64,000 nt of DNA, taken from the NCBI GenBank assembly GCA_900314935.1, contig OMXE01000004.1:124001-188000 (forward strand), written 5' to 3'. The position numbers were made by a program, and so were the translations under genes. The notes under the pieces were generated by a model. It saw only the letters and a program-made list of their open reading frames with translations. It was not told the origin of the DNA and did no database searches. Source of the stretch: an uncultured Prevotella sp. Lineage in GTDB: Bacteria; Bacteroidota; Bacteroidia; Bacteroidales; Bacteroidaceae. Positions 17,831 to 25,278 of the stretch are shown one piece after another (positions within the stretch are counted from its first letter, which is position 1; the number at the start of each line of letters is the position of its first letter).

Positions 17831-18322
17831 TTAACTGTTAGACATCCTTTTTAATTTCTCTTTGATACGGTTGAGTTTAACGGCAACATTCGCCTTAGAG
17901 ATACCGAGGATATCGGCCATTTCCTGATAACTACGCTCTTCGAGCCAGAGGAGAATCAACGCGCGTTCCAGTTTCCCCAGCTGGTTGATGAGTTTGTAGA
18001 GTTCCTTGAGATGACCTGTTGTTTCTTCATCTGCCACCAGACTACTTGCCACTTGAGCCGTCATGGGAACGGTCTGTGGACGAACATTGGAACGACGAAG
18101 AAACGTGATACAGGTGTTCATGGCGATGCGGTACACCCATGTAGTGAGTTTGCTATCCCCCCGATAGCGCGGGAAGCTCTTCCATAGGTTCAGCACCGTT
18201 TCTTGGAACAGGTCGTTCAGATCGTCTTGATCATTGGCATACATGTAGCACACCTTGTAGATCGTACGCTTCTGAGCCTCGACCATTTCCAGGAATTCTT
18301 TCTCTAATTCTTTTGTTTCCAT
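17831..18322 (-). CDS. ECF-type RNA polymerase sigma factor (module 2)
   Basis: A 163-residue sigma factor with regions 2 and 4. Region 2 contains YMYANDQDDLNDLFQETVLNLWKSFPRYRGDSKLTTWVYRIAMNTC, and region 4 contains LERALILLWLEERSYQEMADILGISKANVAVKLNRIKEKL. It is a paralogue of 15894-16376. Upstream, on the same strand, is CTGTAAT, 16 bp, CGACTAATAG (18345-18377). The same element precedes the beta-barrel gene at 13858, which points to autoregulation and control of that barrel. A housekeeping -7 box TATCTTTG (18397-18404) is present further upstream. GGAAAGAG lies shortly before the ATG. Confidence 0.93.
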   Translation of the reverse strand: METKELEKEFLEMVEAQKRTIYKVCYMYANDQDDLNDLFQETVLNLWKSFPRYRGDSKLTTWVYRIAMNTCITFLRRSNVRPQTVPMTAQVASSLVADEETTGHLKELYKLINQLGKLERALILLWLEERSYQEMADILGISKANVAVKLNRIKEKLKRMSNS

Positions 18323-18344
18323 TGTTTAACTCTTTCCGTTTGAC

Positions 18345-18377
18345 CTATTAGTCGCACGAAAAGTGAAATGATTACAG
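18345..18377 (-). promoter_or_regulatory. Candidate ECF-sigma promoter, autoregulatory
   Basis: On the minus strand CTGTAAT (18371-18377), 16 bp, CGACTAATAG (18345-18354). The copy at 13910-13942 has identical spacing and differs by one base in the two boxes. Predicted start near 18338 leaves a short leader with GGAAAGAG before the sigma ATG. Confidence 0.55.
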
Positions 18378-18392
18378 TTGGATATATCTTTT

Positions 18393-18424
18393 TTTGCAAA
18401 GATACATGTTTTTTCTTATCTTTG
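18393..18424 (+). promoter_or_regulatory. Overlapping divergent promoters between sigma genes
   Basis: For the plus strand, TTTG (18393-18396), 20 bp, TATCTTTG (18417-18424). For the minus strand, TATCTTTG reads from 18404 to 18397, abutting the plus-strand -33 box. One polymerase would exclude the other. Confidence 0.7.
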
Positions 18425-18474
18425 TGCAATGTTTGAGGTTATTCTGTCGTATATATAAACAGAAGACAATAAAA

Positions 18475-19035
18475 ATGATGAAGGAACCAGACATACACCT
18501 GATTCAGGAACTGCGGAAACAAAGTTCCAAGGCACAGCAGATGACGCTCGAGCGTTTCGGGAATGCGGTCTTTGCACAAGTTGCACGACTGATACCCGGA
18601 CTCGAAAACGCAGAAGAGGTGTATCAGGATGTGTTCATCAAGGTCTTCAAGAATATCAAGATGTATGATGAGACGAAATCGTCTCTGAAAACATGGATCT
18701 CACGCATTGCCTATAACGAATCCATCAGTTTTCTCAGACACAAGAGTCTGCCGGTGATCTACTACGAGGACCGCGAAGGAGAAGTAGATAAACTGTCGGA
18801 TACAGAGGTGGAAGAAACATTCGGGCATCCGAATCCTGAAACAGTACAACTGATCAGAGCCGCCCTGAGGCATTTGCCACCTGATGAACGGGCTATCATC
18901 ACCATGTTCTACTATGAGGAGATGAGTCTGAAGGATATTGCTTACGTCACCGAGTCGATACCAACCACGGTAGCCTCGAAACTAAGCAGAACGAGAAAGA
19001 AACTATACAAAATCATTAAAATGTTACAATCATGA
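18475..19035 (+). CDS. ECF-type RNA polymerase sigma factor (third)
   Basis: A 186-residue sigma factor of a different subtype from the two upstream. Region 2: FAQVARLIPGLENAEEVYQDVFIKVFKNI and SSLKTWISRIAYNESISFLRHK. Region 4: LPPDERAIITMFYYEEMSLKDIAYVTESIPTTVASKLSRTRKKLYKII. A charged spacer between the regions is about 30 residues. The frame opens at 18394, but the promoter at 18393-18424 puts transcription start near 18431, so the start must be ATG 18475 or 18478. The stop overlaps the next gene by ATGA, so sigma and its likely anti-sigma are translationally coupled. Confidence 0.92.
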   Translation: MMKEPDIHLIQELRKQSSKAQQMTLERFGNAVFAQVARLIPGLENAEEVYQDVFIKVFKNIKMYDETKSSLKTWISRIAYNESISFLRHKSLPVIYYEDREGEVDKLSDTEVEETFGHPNPETVQLIRAALRHLPPDERAIITMFYYEEMSLKDIAYVTESIPTTVASKLSRTRKKLYKIIKMLQS

Positions 19036-19727
19036 CAGAGGACAAACTGAATTCATTACGACAGCAGGACACGAATCTTCGTGATGCTATCAGACTGGAC
19101 GAGAAGGAACGTCCTCAGATGCCAGCTGACCTCAATGCCAGGGTAATGCAGAAGGTGGAACAGAAGTCACACGCCACTCGCACCCGTAAGCTCTGGCCAT
19201 GGATTGCAGCAGCATGCGCAGCCGGTGTAATCGCCATATTCCTCACGCCACCAAAGGACACAACAGAGGTGAACAAGGGAACAACAGTCGCAGTCAACGT
19301 GGAACAGTCGAAAGAGTCAATGGATAGCGAAGCTCAGGAGAGCGAAACACAAATGAGCGAAACTCAGATGAGTGAAATACAATTGAGCGAATCTCAGACA
19401 GCATCGCCCCAGAAGGTGATCAAGCAGAAAGGGAATCTTGCTCCTGGCAAGTCGGCTAAGCAGCAGTACAAACCGGTAACCACAGACAACCTGTTAGCCC
19501 AGGAAATCACTCCTGCCGAGCAACCCACAACAGAGAAGGTCTCCACCGAGGAACCTACGGTAACCCTCACCGAGAGCGACATTCCCATTACCCGTCCAGA
19601 GAACTACAAGCACACCCCAGAGGAACTGGCCCTTTTAAGGAAACAAGCCGATGAAGCCTACCTCAAATGGGTGGAACTCGAACTCGAGATCTCAAAGAAC
19701 AATCTACAACAAACAGCTCAACAATAA
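19032..19727 (+). CDS. Putative anti-sigma factor, single-pass membrane protein
   Basis: A 231-residue protein. An N-terminal cytoplasmic part of about 55 residues (LRQQDTNLRDAIRLDEKERPQMPADLNARVMQKVEQ) precedes a single transmembrane helix (LWPWIAAACAAGVIAIFL, about 56-73). A low-complexity periplasmic part rich in Ser, Thr, Gln and Glu and a C-terminal conserved-looking stretch (TPEELALLRKQADEAYLKWVELELE) follow. It overlaps the sigma stop by four bases. Topology and coupling fit an anti-sigma factor, although no zinc-binding His-Cys motif is present. Four 5-residue repeats occur near residues 104-123. Function is inferred from position. Confidence 0.75.
   Translation: MTEDKLNSLRQQDTNLRDAIRLDEKERPQMPADLNARVMQKVEQKSHATRTRKLWPWIAAACAAGVIAIFLTPPKDTTEVNKGTTVAVNVEQSKESMDSEAQESETQMSETQMSEIQLSESQTASPQKVIKQKGNLAPGKSAKQQYKPVTTDNLLAQEITPAEQPTTEKVSTEEPTVTLTESDIPITRPENYKHTPEELALLRKQADEAYLKWVELELEISKNNLQQTAQQ
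19340..19399 (+). repeat. Four 15-bp tandem repeats in the anti-sigma-like gene
   Basis: GAGCGAAACTCAGAT-type units begin at 19340, 19355, 19370 and 19385. They encode SETQM, SETQM, SEIQL and SESQT in the periplasmic linker. Confidence 0.8.
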
Positions 19728-19741
19728 AAAACAACTACGTT

Positions 19742-20863
19742 ATGAAAAGGATATTCATCATGCTGCTCATCACATGCAGCGCAATAGTAACATATGCCCA
19801 ACAGGACAACAAGTCATTGGCACAACCAACCCATGTCATCGAACTGCTCAATGGCATTATCAGTGACTTCGGACAAACTTCCGACCAGATCTATTCGGTA
19901 CAGAAGAACCCGAATACCAACCAACTGGAATCAAGTATCAGGATCGTCAAGTTTCTGGCTGATACCGAAAAACTGTTTGAAGGTGAGGACAAACAGATCA
20001 TCGAAACCAACCGTATTGGCGATTGCTTTATCAAGGATGAACCCGTATCCTATCAGATGCAGCACTTCTCACCAGGCAACAAAGAGATGTTCGGCATCAA
20101 TGTGAAGAACATCAACGGAGGACCGCACAATCACTATATGGTGCGTACATCCACACAACAGGAGATGTGGCTCATGTGTGTCAAGAATACCGAGAACCCG
20201 CAACTGCGTGATGCATACGCCATCGTATGGGAAAAAGCAGAAGATCTCAAGGTAAAGGGTACTGTCTTTATGATCACTTCAATACGCCCCGACATCTACA
20301 CCCAAAACTATGAGGGCAACACAGAAATGTCAACTGTGACAAATGTGATTAATCCGAATGCAGCAATTGATCCGCTTTTAAAGATGTCACGCCAAGACGA
20401 TGAGGCAAAAGAGTGGATGAAGAGCTTGTCACCAGAACAGCTGTTTAGTGTCATGCAAATGAGCACTACCATGAGGGCAGACATCATGAAAGCAGCACCG
20501 ATCTATCAAACGCTGAGCAAGCTCATCAAAGACGGACCCGCCTTCAAGGCCCGACTGGGTATCTACGCTGACAAATATGCTCCGCAGATTATCGAGCTGA
20601 ACAAGGGAATAGATGAATTCTATCAGGAATTCCTCAAGAAGTTCAAAGATCTCCAGCCTCCCACAGAAGTGATGAATCAAGTCAACACTCATACTTACAA
20701 GGAAATGTTGCAATACCTCACGGAGCAGAACAAACTGTTCAACGAGATCTATAGGGTACGTGGCTCACTGCCCAAGAAAGCACAAAAAGCGCAGAAGCAT
20801 GTCAACGAACTCACTGAGAAATACATGAAGGAGTTGAACAAGCTCGTAATGGAAAGGAATTAG
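19742..20863 (+). CDS. Secreted protein of unknown function
   Basis: A 373-residue exported protein that I do not recognise. It has a signal peptide (MKRIFIMLLITCSAIVTYAQ), a middle part that may be beta-rich (PVSYQMQHFSPGNKEMFGINV, NPQLRDAYAIVWEK, VFMITSIRPDIYTQNYEG), and a helical C-terminal half with charged heptad-like stretches (IIELNKGIDEFYQEFLKKFKDL, KYMKELNKLVMERN). It starts 14 bp after the anti-sigma-like gene, so it is probably the third gene of that sigma operon and could be the envelope component sensed or controlled by it. The frame opens at 19667, but the signal peptide fixes the start at 19742. Confidence 0.75.
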   Translation: MKRIFIMLLITCSAIVTYAQQDNKSLAQPTHVIELLNGIISDFGQTSDQIYSVQKNPNTNQLESSIRIVKFLADTEKLFEGEDKQIIETNRIGDCFIKDEPVSYQMQHFSPGNKEMFGINVKNINGGPHNHYMVRTSTQQEMWLMCVKNTENPQLRDAYAIVWEKAEDLKVKGTVFMITSIRPDIYTQNYEGNTEMSTVTNVINPNAAIDPLLKMSRQDDEAKEWMKSLSPEQLFSVMQMSTTMRADIMKAAPIYQTLSKLIKDGPAFKARLGIYADKYAPQIIELNKGIDEFYQEFLKKFKDLQPPTEVMNQVNTHTYKEMLQYLTEQNKLFNEIYRVRGSLPKKAQKAQKHVNELTEKYMKELNKLVMERN

Positions 20864-20896
20864 AGATTTGTTATCTCTCTCGTTATTATAATCAGT

Positions 20897-20933
20897 GCGT
20901 GCCGGAAGAAGATCTTCCAGCACGCTTTTCTTT
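20897..20933 (+). terminator. Terminator of the third sigma operon
   Basis: GCGTGCCGGAAGA (20897-20909) pairs with TCTTCCAGCACGC (20913-20925) over a 3-nt loop with one G-U pair, followed by TTTTCTTT. The T-run reaches the stop codon of the convergent TonB-receptor gene. Confidence 0.88.
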
Positions 20934-23316
20934 AGAACTCTACCCGATATGCAATATTGGGGAAGGTCAACGATGTGAACTGATCGACAAGTTCGTGGGT
21001 GCGCAGATCGAAGGTCTGACCTTGGAAGGTGCGCATCTGCAGGTATTCCAAGATGAAGTGGTGAGAGGTGTGTTTCTTGTTAATGGTATATTTCACAGTG
21101 AACGCATATCCCACATTCATGCCCTTCTGAGCGTTATAGGGGTCAGGACCGTCGTCATCAGGTACCGACTTATCAGGCAGCTGCATGATATCCTCGTAGG
21201 TGGTACCTTCGGCCATCGGCGTATAACGGTCGCCACCCATCAACGTGAGTCGTCCGTTAAAACCGAACACGTTCTTCTTGGCTTTTCCCAACATCCATTC
21301 CTTGCCACCTACAACATTGGCAATGAAGGCACGGTCGTGGCGCGAGTGATGCCACTGACCTTGGGCATCGCGGTATTCAGACTTAAACAACGTTCCTGTC
21401 AGCATACCATAATAGCCGTCCTTCAAATAACGCTCCAAGGTAACATCAATTCCGTAGTTTCGTCCTGCTCCCTCGTTCACCAAGGCATGGTCCTGGAAGA
21501 ACGAGCGCTGATTGATGATGGAATAGGCTGTTCCCTGCTCTACCGGAACGTCAAAGAGCCACTGCCAATAGGGCTCAATCTTCAGCATGGCGTTCTCGCC
21601 TAAGCGCTGGGCAAAGGATGCAGAGATATGATGTGAGCGGGTCAAACCCAGATCCTCGTTGGGGGCCACCCCCTGCCCCTCCATAGGGAGGGTTGAATGG
21701 GTACCATTACCATAACCTTTTACGAAGTAGGTGTCAGTAGATTCCTTACGACTGTTCATGGCGTAGGCAATAGAGATGGTGCTCGAAGGGGTTGTCTTGT
21801 ACTGCACACTGATGCGAGGCTCCACGAGCCACTGGTTATTGAGGTTGAACCACATCACATTAACACCGGCCACCGTGGAGAGACGACGGCTCAGTGCTAA
21901 CTTATGACTGCTGTAGAATCGTGTGAGACCCGTATTACCATCCGACTCATAGACGCAATACAGCGGACTGCCTACCGCGGTGACGTTGTCGAGCCACGTG
22001 TGGAAGTCGAGGTGCTGGTGCTCAATTCCATTCTGCATGGTGTAGCGCGACGAGATCTTTTGCTGATGCTGCGTACTGACAATGAGATTCCACTGGGCAT
22101 TTCGTCCTAACATATGGGGAATCACCGTGCGTTGTTCATCATAGTCGCTGACACCCAGCTTTCTATAGGTACCTGTGCAGGCTACACTGGTGCGCAGTGT
22201 TCCTGTAGTACCAAGACGATAGGTATGGGTGATTCCCATGGCTCCGTTGCGCTGGCGCGACCATGAGTCGTTCATGTCCCACAATGTCTTCCACTCTGAT
22301 GGATCAGGTGAGTCAGCTTCGTAGTTGTCGATGAGTCCTGTGAACCAAACGGCAAAGGTACCAGCCTTACGGGTGGGCATGTTCAGTTTCATACTCAGGT
22401 CCTGATAGTCGAGCGTCTCGTTCTCCATATTGATGGCGTGCAGCTTCTTGGCAATCTCGAGGAAGCTGTAGCGATAGTTCACCAGATACGATGCCTTACT
22501 GTTCTTTCCTAACGGACCCTCGGAAGCGAAATCTACTCCGAGCGTACCTACCTGAACGGCATGCTCATGCTTCGTGTTGTTCCCTACGCGCATCTTCATA
22601 TCAAAGGCACCGGAAAGGGCATTACCGAACTCGGCAGGCATGGCGCCTGTGAGGAAGTCGCTGTTGGCTAAGACGGTACCATTCAGAGATGTGAAGATAC
22701 CACCACCTGCACCAGTGATGTCGGCAAAGTGATTAGGATTGGTTACCTCGATGCCCTCTACACGCCACTGTAACATCTCGGGCGAATTACCATGGATACT
22801 GATACCATTGGTAACACCACCAGATGCCACACCGGCAAACATGGAGGCGGTACGGGCAGGATCTGCCATACCGCCTGCATAACGGGTTGCCTCTTCCACA
22901 CTGAACATGCGGGCACCCACCTGGGCCATCTCGTTAAGGGGGAGCTGTTTGTTCACACGGGGCTTGACGACTACCTCTCCCAACTCTGATACACTCTCGC
23001 GCATACGGAGATTCAATACCAATTCCTTACCTGATGAGAGCAGCTGTTCTTTCAGCAGTAATGACTCATAGCCCACATAGGTGGCTCTTACGGAATGGCG
23101 TCCCACAGGAACATTCTCAATCACAAAATTACCGTCGATATCCGACACGGTTCCCATCGTGATTCCGTTCTCAACTTGAATGGTTACACCAACCATTGGC
23201 TCTCCGGAAGCCACATCACACACTTGTCCGCGAATAGTTTGGTTTTGTGCTTGTAACGTGACACTCATCATTGCAACAGCCATAAAGACTGTTATCCTAA
23301 AAAACATTCTTTTCAT
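20932..23316 (-). CDS. TonB-dependent receptor with carboxypeptidase-like N-domain
   Basis: A 794-residue outer-membrane receptor. Signal peptide (MFFRITVFMAVAMMSVTLQAQ), then a carboxypeptidase-D regulatory-like domain of about 85 residues (IRGQVCDVASGEPMVGVTIQVENG, GNFVIENVPVGRHSVRATYVGY). A plug domain follows (RYAGGMADPARTASMFAGVASGGVTNGISIHGNSPEMLQWRVEGIEV), then a barrel ending in TFPNIAYRVEF with a terminal aromatic. By family it imports a bound ligand with TonB energy. There is no SusD partner, so it is not a classic Sus pair; ligand unknown. The frame opens at 23331, but the signal sequence fixes Met at 23316. A G-rich motif lies inside it at 21661-21692. Confidence 0.88.
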   Translation of the reverse strand: MKRMFFRITVFMAVAMMSVTLQAQNQTIRGQVCDVASGEPMVGVTIQVENGITMGTVSDIDGNFVIENVPVGRHSVRATYVGYESLLLKEQLLSSGKELVLNLRMRESVSELGEVVVKPRVNKQLPLNEMAQVGARMFSVEEATRYAGGMADPARTASMFAGVASGGVTNGISIHGNSPEMLQWRVEGIEVTNPNHFADITGAGGGIFTSLNGTVLANSDFLTGAMPAEFGNALSGAFDMKMRVGNNTKHEHAVQVGTLGVDFASEGPLGKNSKASYLVNYRYSFLEIAKKLHAINMENETLDYQDLSMKLNMPTRKAGTFAVWFTGLIDNYEADSPDPSEWKTLWDMNDSWSRQRNGAMGITHTYRLGTTGTLRTSVACTGTYRKLGVSDYDEQRTVIPHMLGRNAQWNLIVSTQHQQKISSRYTMQNGIEHQHLDFHTWLDNVTAVGSPLYCVYESDGNTGLTRFYSSHKLALSRRLSTVAGVNVMWFNLNNQWLVEPRISVQYKTTPSSTISIAYAMNSRKESTDTYFVKGYGNGTHSTLPMEGQGVAPNEDLGLTRSHHISASFAQRLGENAMLKIEPYWQWLFDVPVEQGTAYSIINQRSFFQDHALVNEGAGRNYGIDVTLERYLKDGYYGMLTGTLFKSEYRDAQGQWHHSRHDRAFIANVVGGKEWMLGKAKKNVFGFNGRLTLMGGDRYTPMAEGTTYEDIMQLPDKSVPDDDGPDPYNAQKGMNVGYAFTVKYTINKKHTSHHFILEYLQMRTFQGQTFDLRTHELVDQFTSLTFPNIAYRVEF

Positions 23317-23422
23317 CTTAAAAACTAACATAACTACATTCCCTTAGACGAAGCAAGTTGTGTTTTTGTTGCAAACAAATACTTTTTTTTCTGTTTTCTT
23401 TTCTTTTACATCTTTTTTTTCT

Positions 23423-23470
23423 TATCTTTGCGAATAATTTGGCGAATGATTTTGCGAATAATTTGGCGAA
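23423..23470 (+). promoter_or_regulatory. Promoter and 20-bp direct repeat before the asparaginase gene
   Basis: TATCTTTG (23423-23430) is the -7 box. TTTGCGAATAATTTGGCGAA occurs at 23427-23446 and again, exactly, at 23451-23470, a 24-bp period. The first copy includes the last four bases of the -7 box, so most of both copies would lie in the leader. Confidence 0.7.
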
Positions 23471-23474
23471 GAAT

Positions 23475-24515
23475 ATGCAACGAAGAGTATTGCTCATATA
23501 CACAGGCGGAACCATTGGCATGGGAAGAAATGCCAAGACGGGTGCCCTTGAACCACTAGATTTCCAACAGCTGTCATCACAACTGCCGGAGTTCGAGTGG
23601 ATGCAGACCGATATTGATGTTTATCAGTTCTCGTCGCCGATCGACTCGTCGGATATGACTCCGAAGCTTTGGGCGCAACTGGTTAAGATCATAGCCGACC
23701 GCTATGAGCAGTACGATGGCTTTGTGATTCTGCATGGTACTGATACTATGGCGTTCACCGCCTCGGCCTTGTCGTTCATGCTGGAGAACCTGACCAAACC
23801 TGTCATCCTTACAGGATCGCAGCTTCCTATCGGACAGCTGCGAACGGATGGCAAGGAGAATCTGATTACAAGCATTGAGATTGCCGCTGCGCATCACAGC
23901 GACGGAACACCGATTGTACCCGAGGTGTGTATCTATTTCAGCGGTAAGCTGTTAAGAGGGAATCGTTCAACAAAAATCAATGCCGACGGATTCAATGCTT
24001 TCGACTCGTTCAACTACCCACATTTAGGCGATGCTGGAGTGAATATCGTGTATCATGAGGAGTATATCATGCAGCCTGATTATACCCGTCCGATGATTCC
24101 TCACTACATCACTGACCCCAACGTGGTGGTGTTCACCCTGTTCCCAGGCATACAAGACAATATCGTTCGCCATGTGCTGGATGCCCCTGAACTGCGGAGC
24201 ATCGTGATGCGTACCTATGGAAGCGGAAATGCGCCCCAACGTCCTTGGCTCATGCAGATGCTCAAAGACGCTGCCGACCGTGGTGTGAACATCGTCAATA
24301 TCAGTCAGTGTGCCGCCGGTACGGTGGAGATGGCTCGTTATGATGCTGGATTCCAACTGAAAAACGCTGGTGTGATCAGTGGTTATGACAGTACGGTGGA
24401 GAGTGCCGTTACCAAACTGATGCACCTGCAAGGGCACTACTCCGACTATCAGACAGTGCGCAAATTCATGAACATCAGTATGCGTGGAGAGATCACCTTA
24501 GCACGCAATAATTAA
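23475..24515 (+). CDS. ansA: Type I L-asparaginase
   Basis: A 346-residue cytoplasmic asparaginase that hydrolyses asparagine to aspartate and ammonia. The two threonine active-site motifs are visible: LLIYTGGTIGMGRN at the N-terminus and VILHGTDTMAFTASALSFML near residue 85. Type-specific GNRSTKINADGFNAFDS and QCAAGTVEMARYDAGFQL follow. No signal peptide belongs to the gene: the upstream in-frame sequence from 23358 covers the promoter and the leader repeats, so Met at 23475 is the start. It is divergent from the TonB receptor and upstream of rubrerythrin, which has a separate 144-bp leader region. Confidence 0.95.
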   Translation: MQRRVLLIYTGGTIGMGRNAKTGALEPLDFQQLSSQLPEFEWMQTDIDVYQFSSPIDSSDMTPKLWAQLVKIIADRYEQYDGFVILHGTDTMAFTASALSFMLENLTKPVILTGSQLPIGQLRTDGKENLITSIEIAAAHHSDGTPIVPEVCIYFSGKLLRGNRSTKINADGFNAFDSFNYPHLGDAGVNIVYHEEYIMQPDYTRPMIPHYITDPNVVVFTLFPGIQDNIVRHVLDAPELRSIVMRTYGSGNAPQRPWLMQMLKDAADRGVNIVNISQCAAGTVEMARYDAGFQLKNAGVISGYDSTVESAVTKLMHLQGHYSDYQTVRKFMNISMRGEITLARNN

Positions 24516-24530
24516 AGTATACTCTACGAA

Positions 24531-24620
24531 TTAGACGAATTAGACGAATTAATCAATTAAATAAGTAATATTCTTAAATTAGAAAGAATTAATAATTAGT
24601 CCAATTCGTCAAATTCGTAG
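24531..24620. repeat. Imperfect inverted repeat built of GAATTAGAC units
   Basis: CTACGAATTAGACGAATTAG near 24531-24552 consists of 10-bp repeats and is the near-reverse complement of CCAATTCGTCAAATTCGTAG near 24600-24619. The 50 bases between are AT-rich. The RNA would fold into a long hairpin. It lies between the asparaginase and rubrerythrin genes. Confidence 0.6.
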
Positions 24621-24659
24621 AGAAAATAAACAGTATTATAAATCACTAAACAAAACGTT

Positions 24660-25202
24660 ATGAAAGAATTAAAAGGAACCAAGACAGAGAAGAATCTCCA
24701 AGAAGCATTCGCAGGAGAGTCGATGGCCCGCAACAAGTACACGTACTTTGCCTCAAAGGCCAAGAAAGACGGCTATGTACAGATTGCCGCTATCTTTGAA
24801 GAAACAGCGGCCAACGAGAAGGAGCATGCCAAGATGTGGTATAAACTGCTGAACGGCGGTAAGGTGAGCGACACGGTGAAGAATCTTGAAGATGCCGCCA
24901 GTGGTGAGAACTTTGAGTGGACCGATATGTATGCCCGTATGGCTCAGGAGGCTCGCGAGGAGGGCTTCGACGAGATCGCCGAGAAATTCGAGGGTGTGGC
25001 CGCTATCGAAAAGGAGCATGAAGAGCGTTACCGCAAGCTCTTGAAGAACATCAATGACAAGAAAGTGTTCTCTAAGGATGGTGATGTGATCTGGCAATGC
25101 GCTAACTGCGGTCATATCGTGATTGGCAAACAGGCTCCCGAGGTTTGTCCTGTATGCGATCATCCGCAGAGCTACTTCCAGGTTAAAGCAGAGAATTACT
25201 AA
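24660..25202 (+). CDS. rbr: Rubrerythrin
   Basis: A 180-residue diiron peroxidase that reduces hydrogen peroxide in anaerobes. The N-terminal ferritin-like four-helix bundle carries the carboxylate/His ligands ([53 protein letters not shown]). The C-terminal rubredoxin-like domain has CANCGH and [11 protein letters not shown], four cysteines for one iron. Length is normal. No dedicated reductase gene lies next to it. The gene is followed by three tandem palindromes and the convergent AraC-type regulator. Confidence 0.97.
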   Translation: MKELKGTKTEKNLQEAFAGESMARNKYTYFASKAKKDGYVQIAAIFEETAANEKEHAKMWYKLLNGGKVSDTVKNLEDAASGENFEWTDMYARMAQEAREEGFDEIAEKFEGVAAIEKEHEERYRKLLKNINDKKVFSKDGDVIWQCANCGHIVIGKQAPEVCPVCDHPQSYFQVKAENY

Positions 25203-25205
25203 TTA

Positions 25206-25264
25206 TTCCCACGCTGGGAACTTTTTATTCCCAACGTGGGAATAAACTGTTCCCAACATGGGAA
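25206..25264. repeat. Three 15-bp palindromes at 22-bp period
   Basis: TTCCCACGCTGGGAA (25206-25220), TTCCCAACGTGGGAA (25228-25242) and TTCCCAACATGGGAA (25250-25264) begin exactly 22 bp apart. Each folds into a 6-bp stem with a 3-nt loop. The first is followed by CTTTTTA. They may act as a bidirectional terminator between rubrerythrin and the AraC gene, or as a protein-binding array. Confidence 0.8.
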
Positions 25265-25278
25265 CAAAATCAAACACT

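Noticed and set aside
23358..23474. N-terminal extension of the asparaginase
   Set aside because: The extension covers the -7 box and leader repeats, and family members begin near the YTGGTIGM motif.
25206..25264. CRISPR array
   Set aside because: Units are only 15 bp with 7-bp spacers, too short for CRISPR, and no cas genes are nearby.
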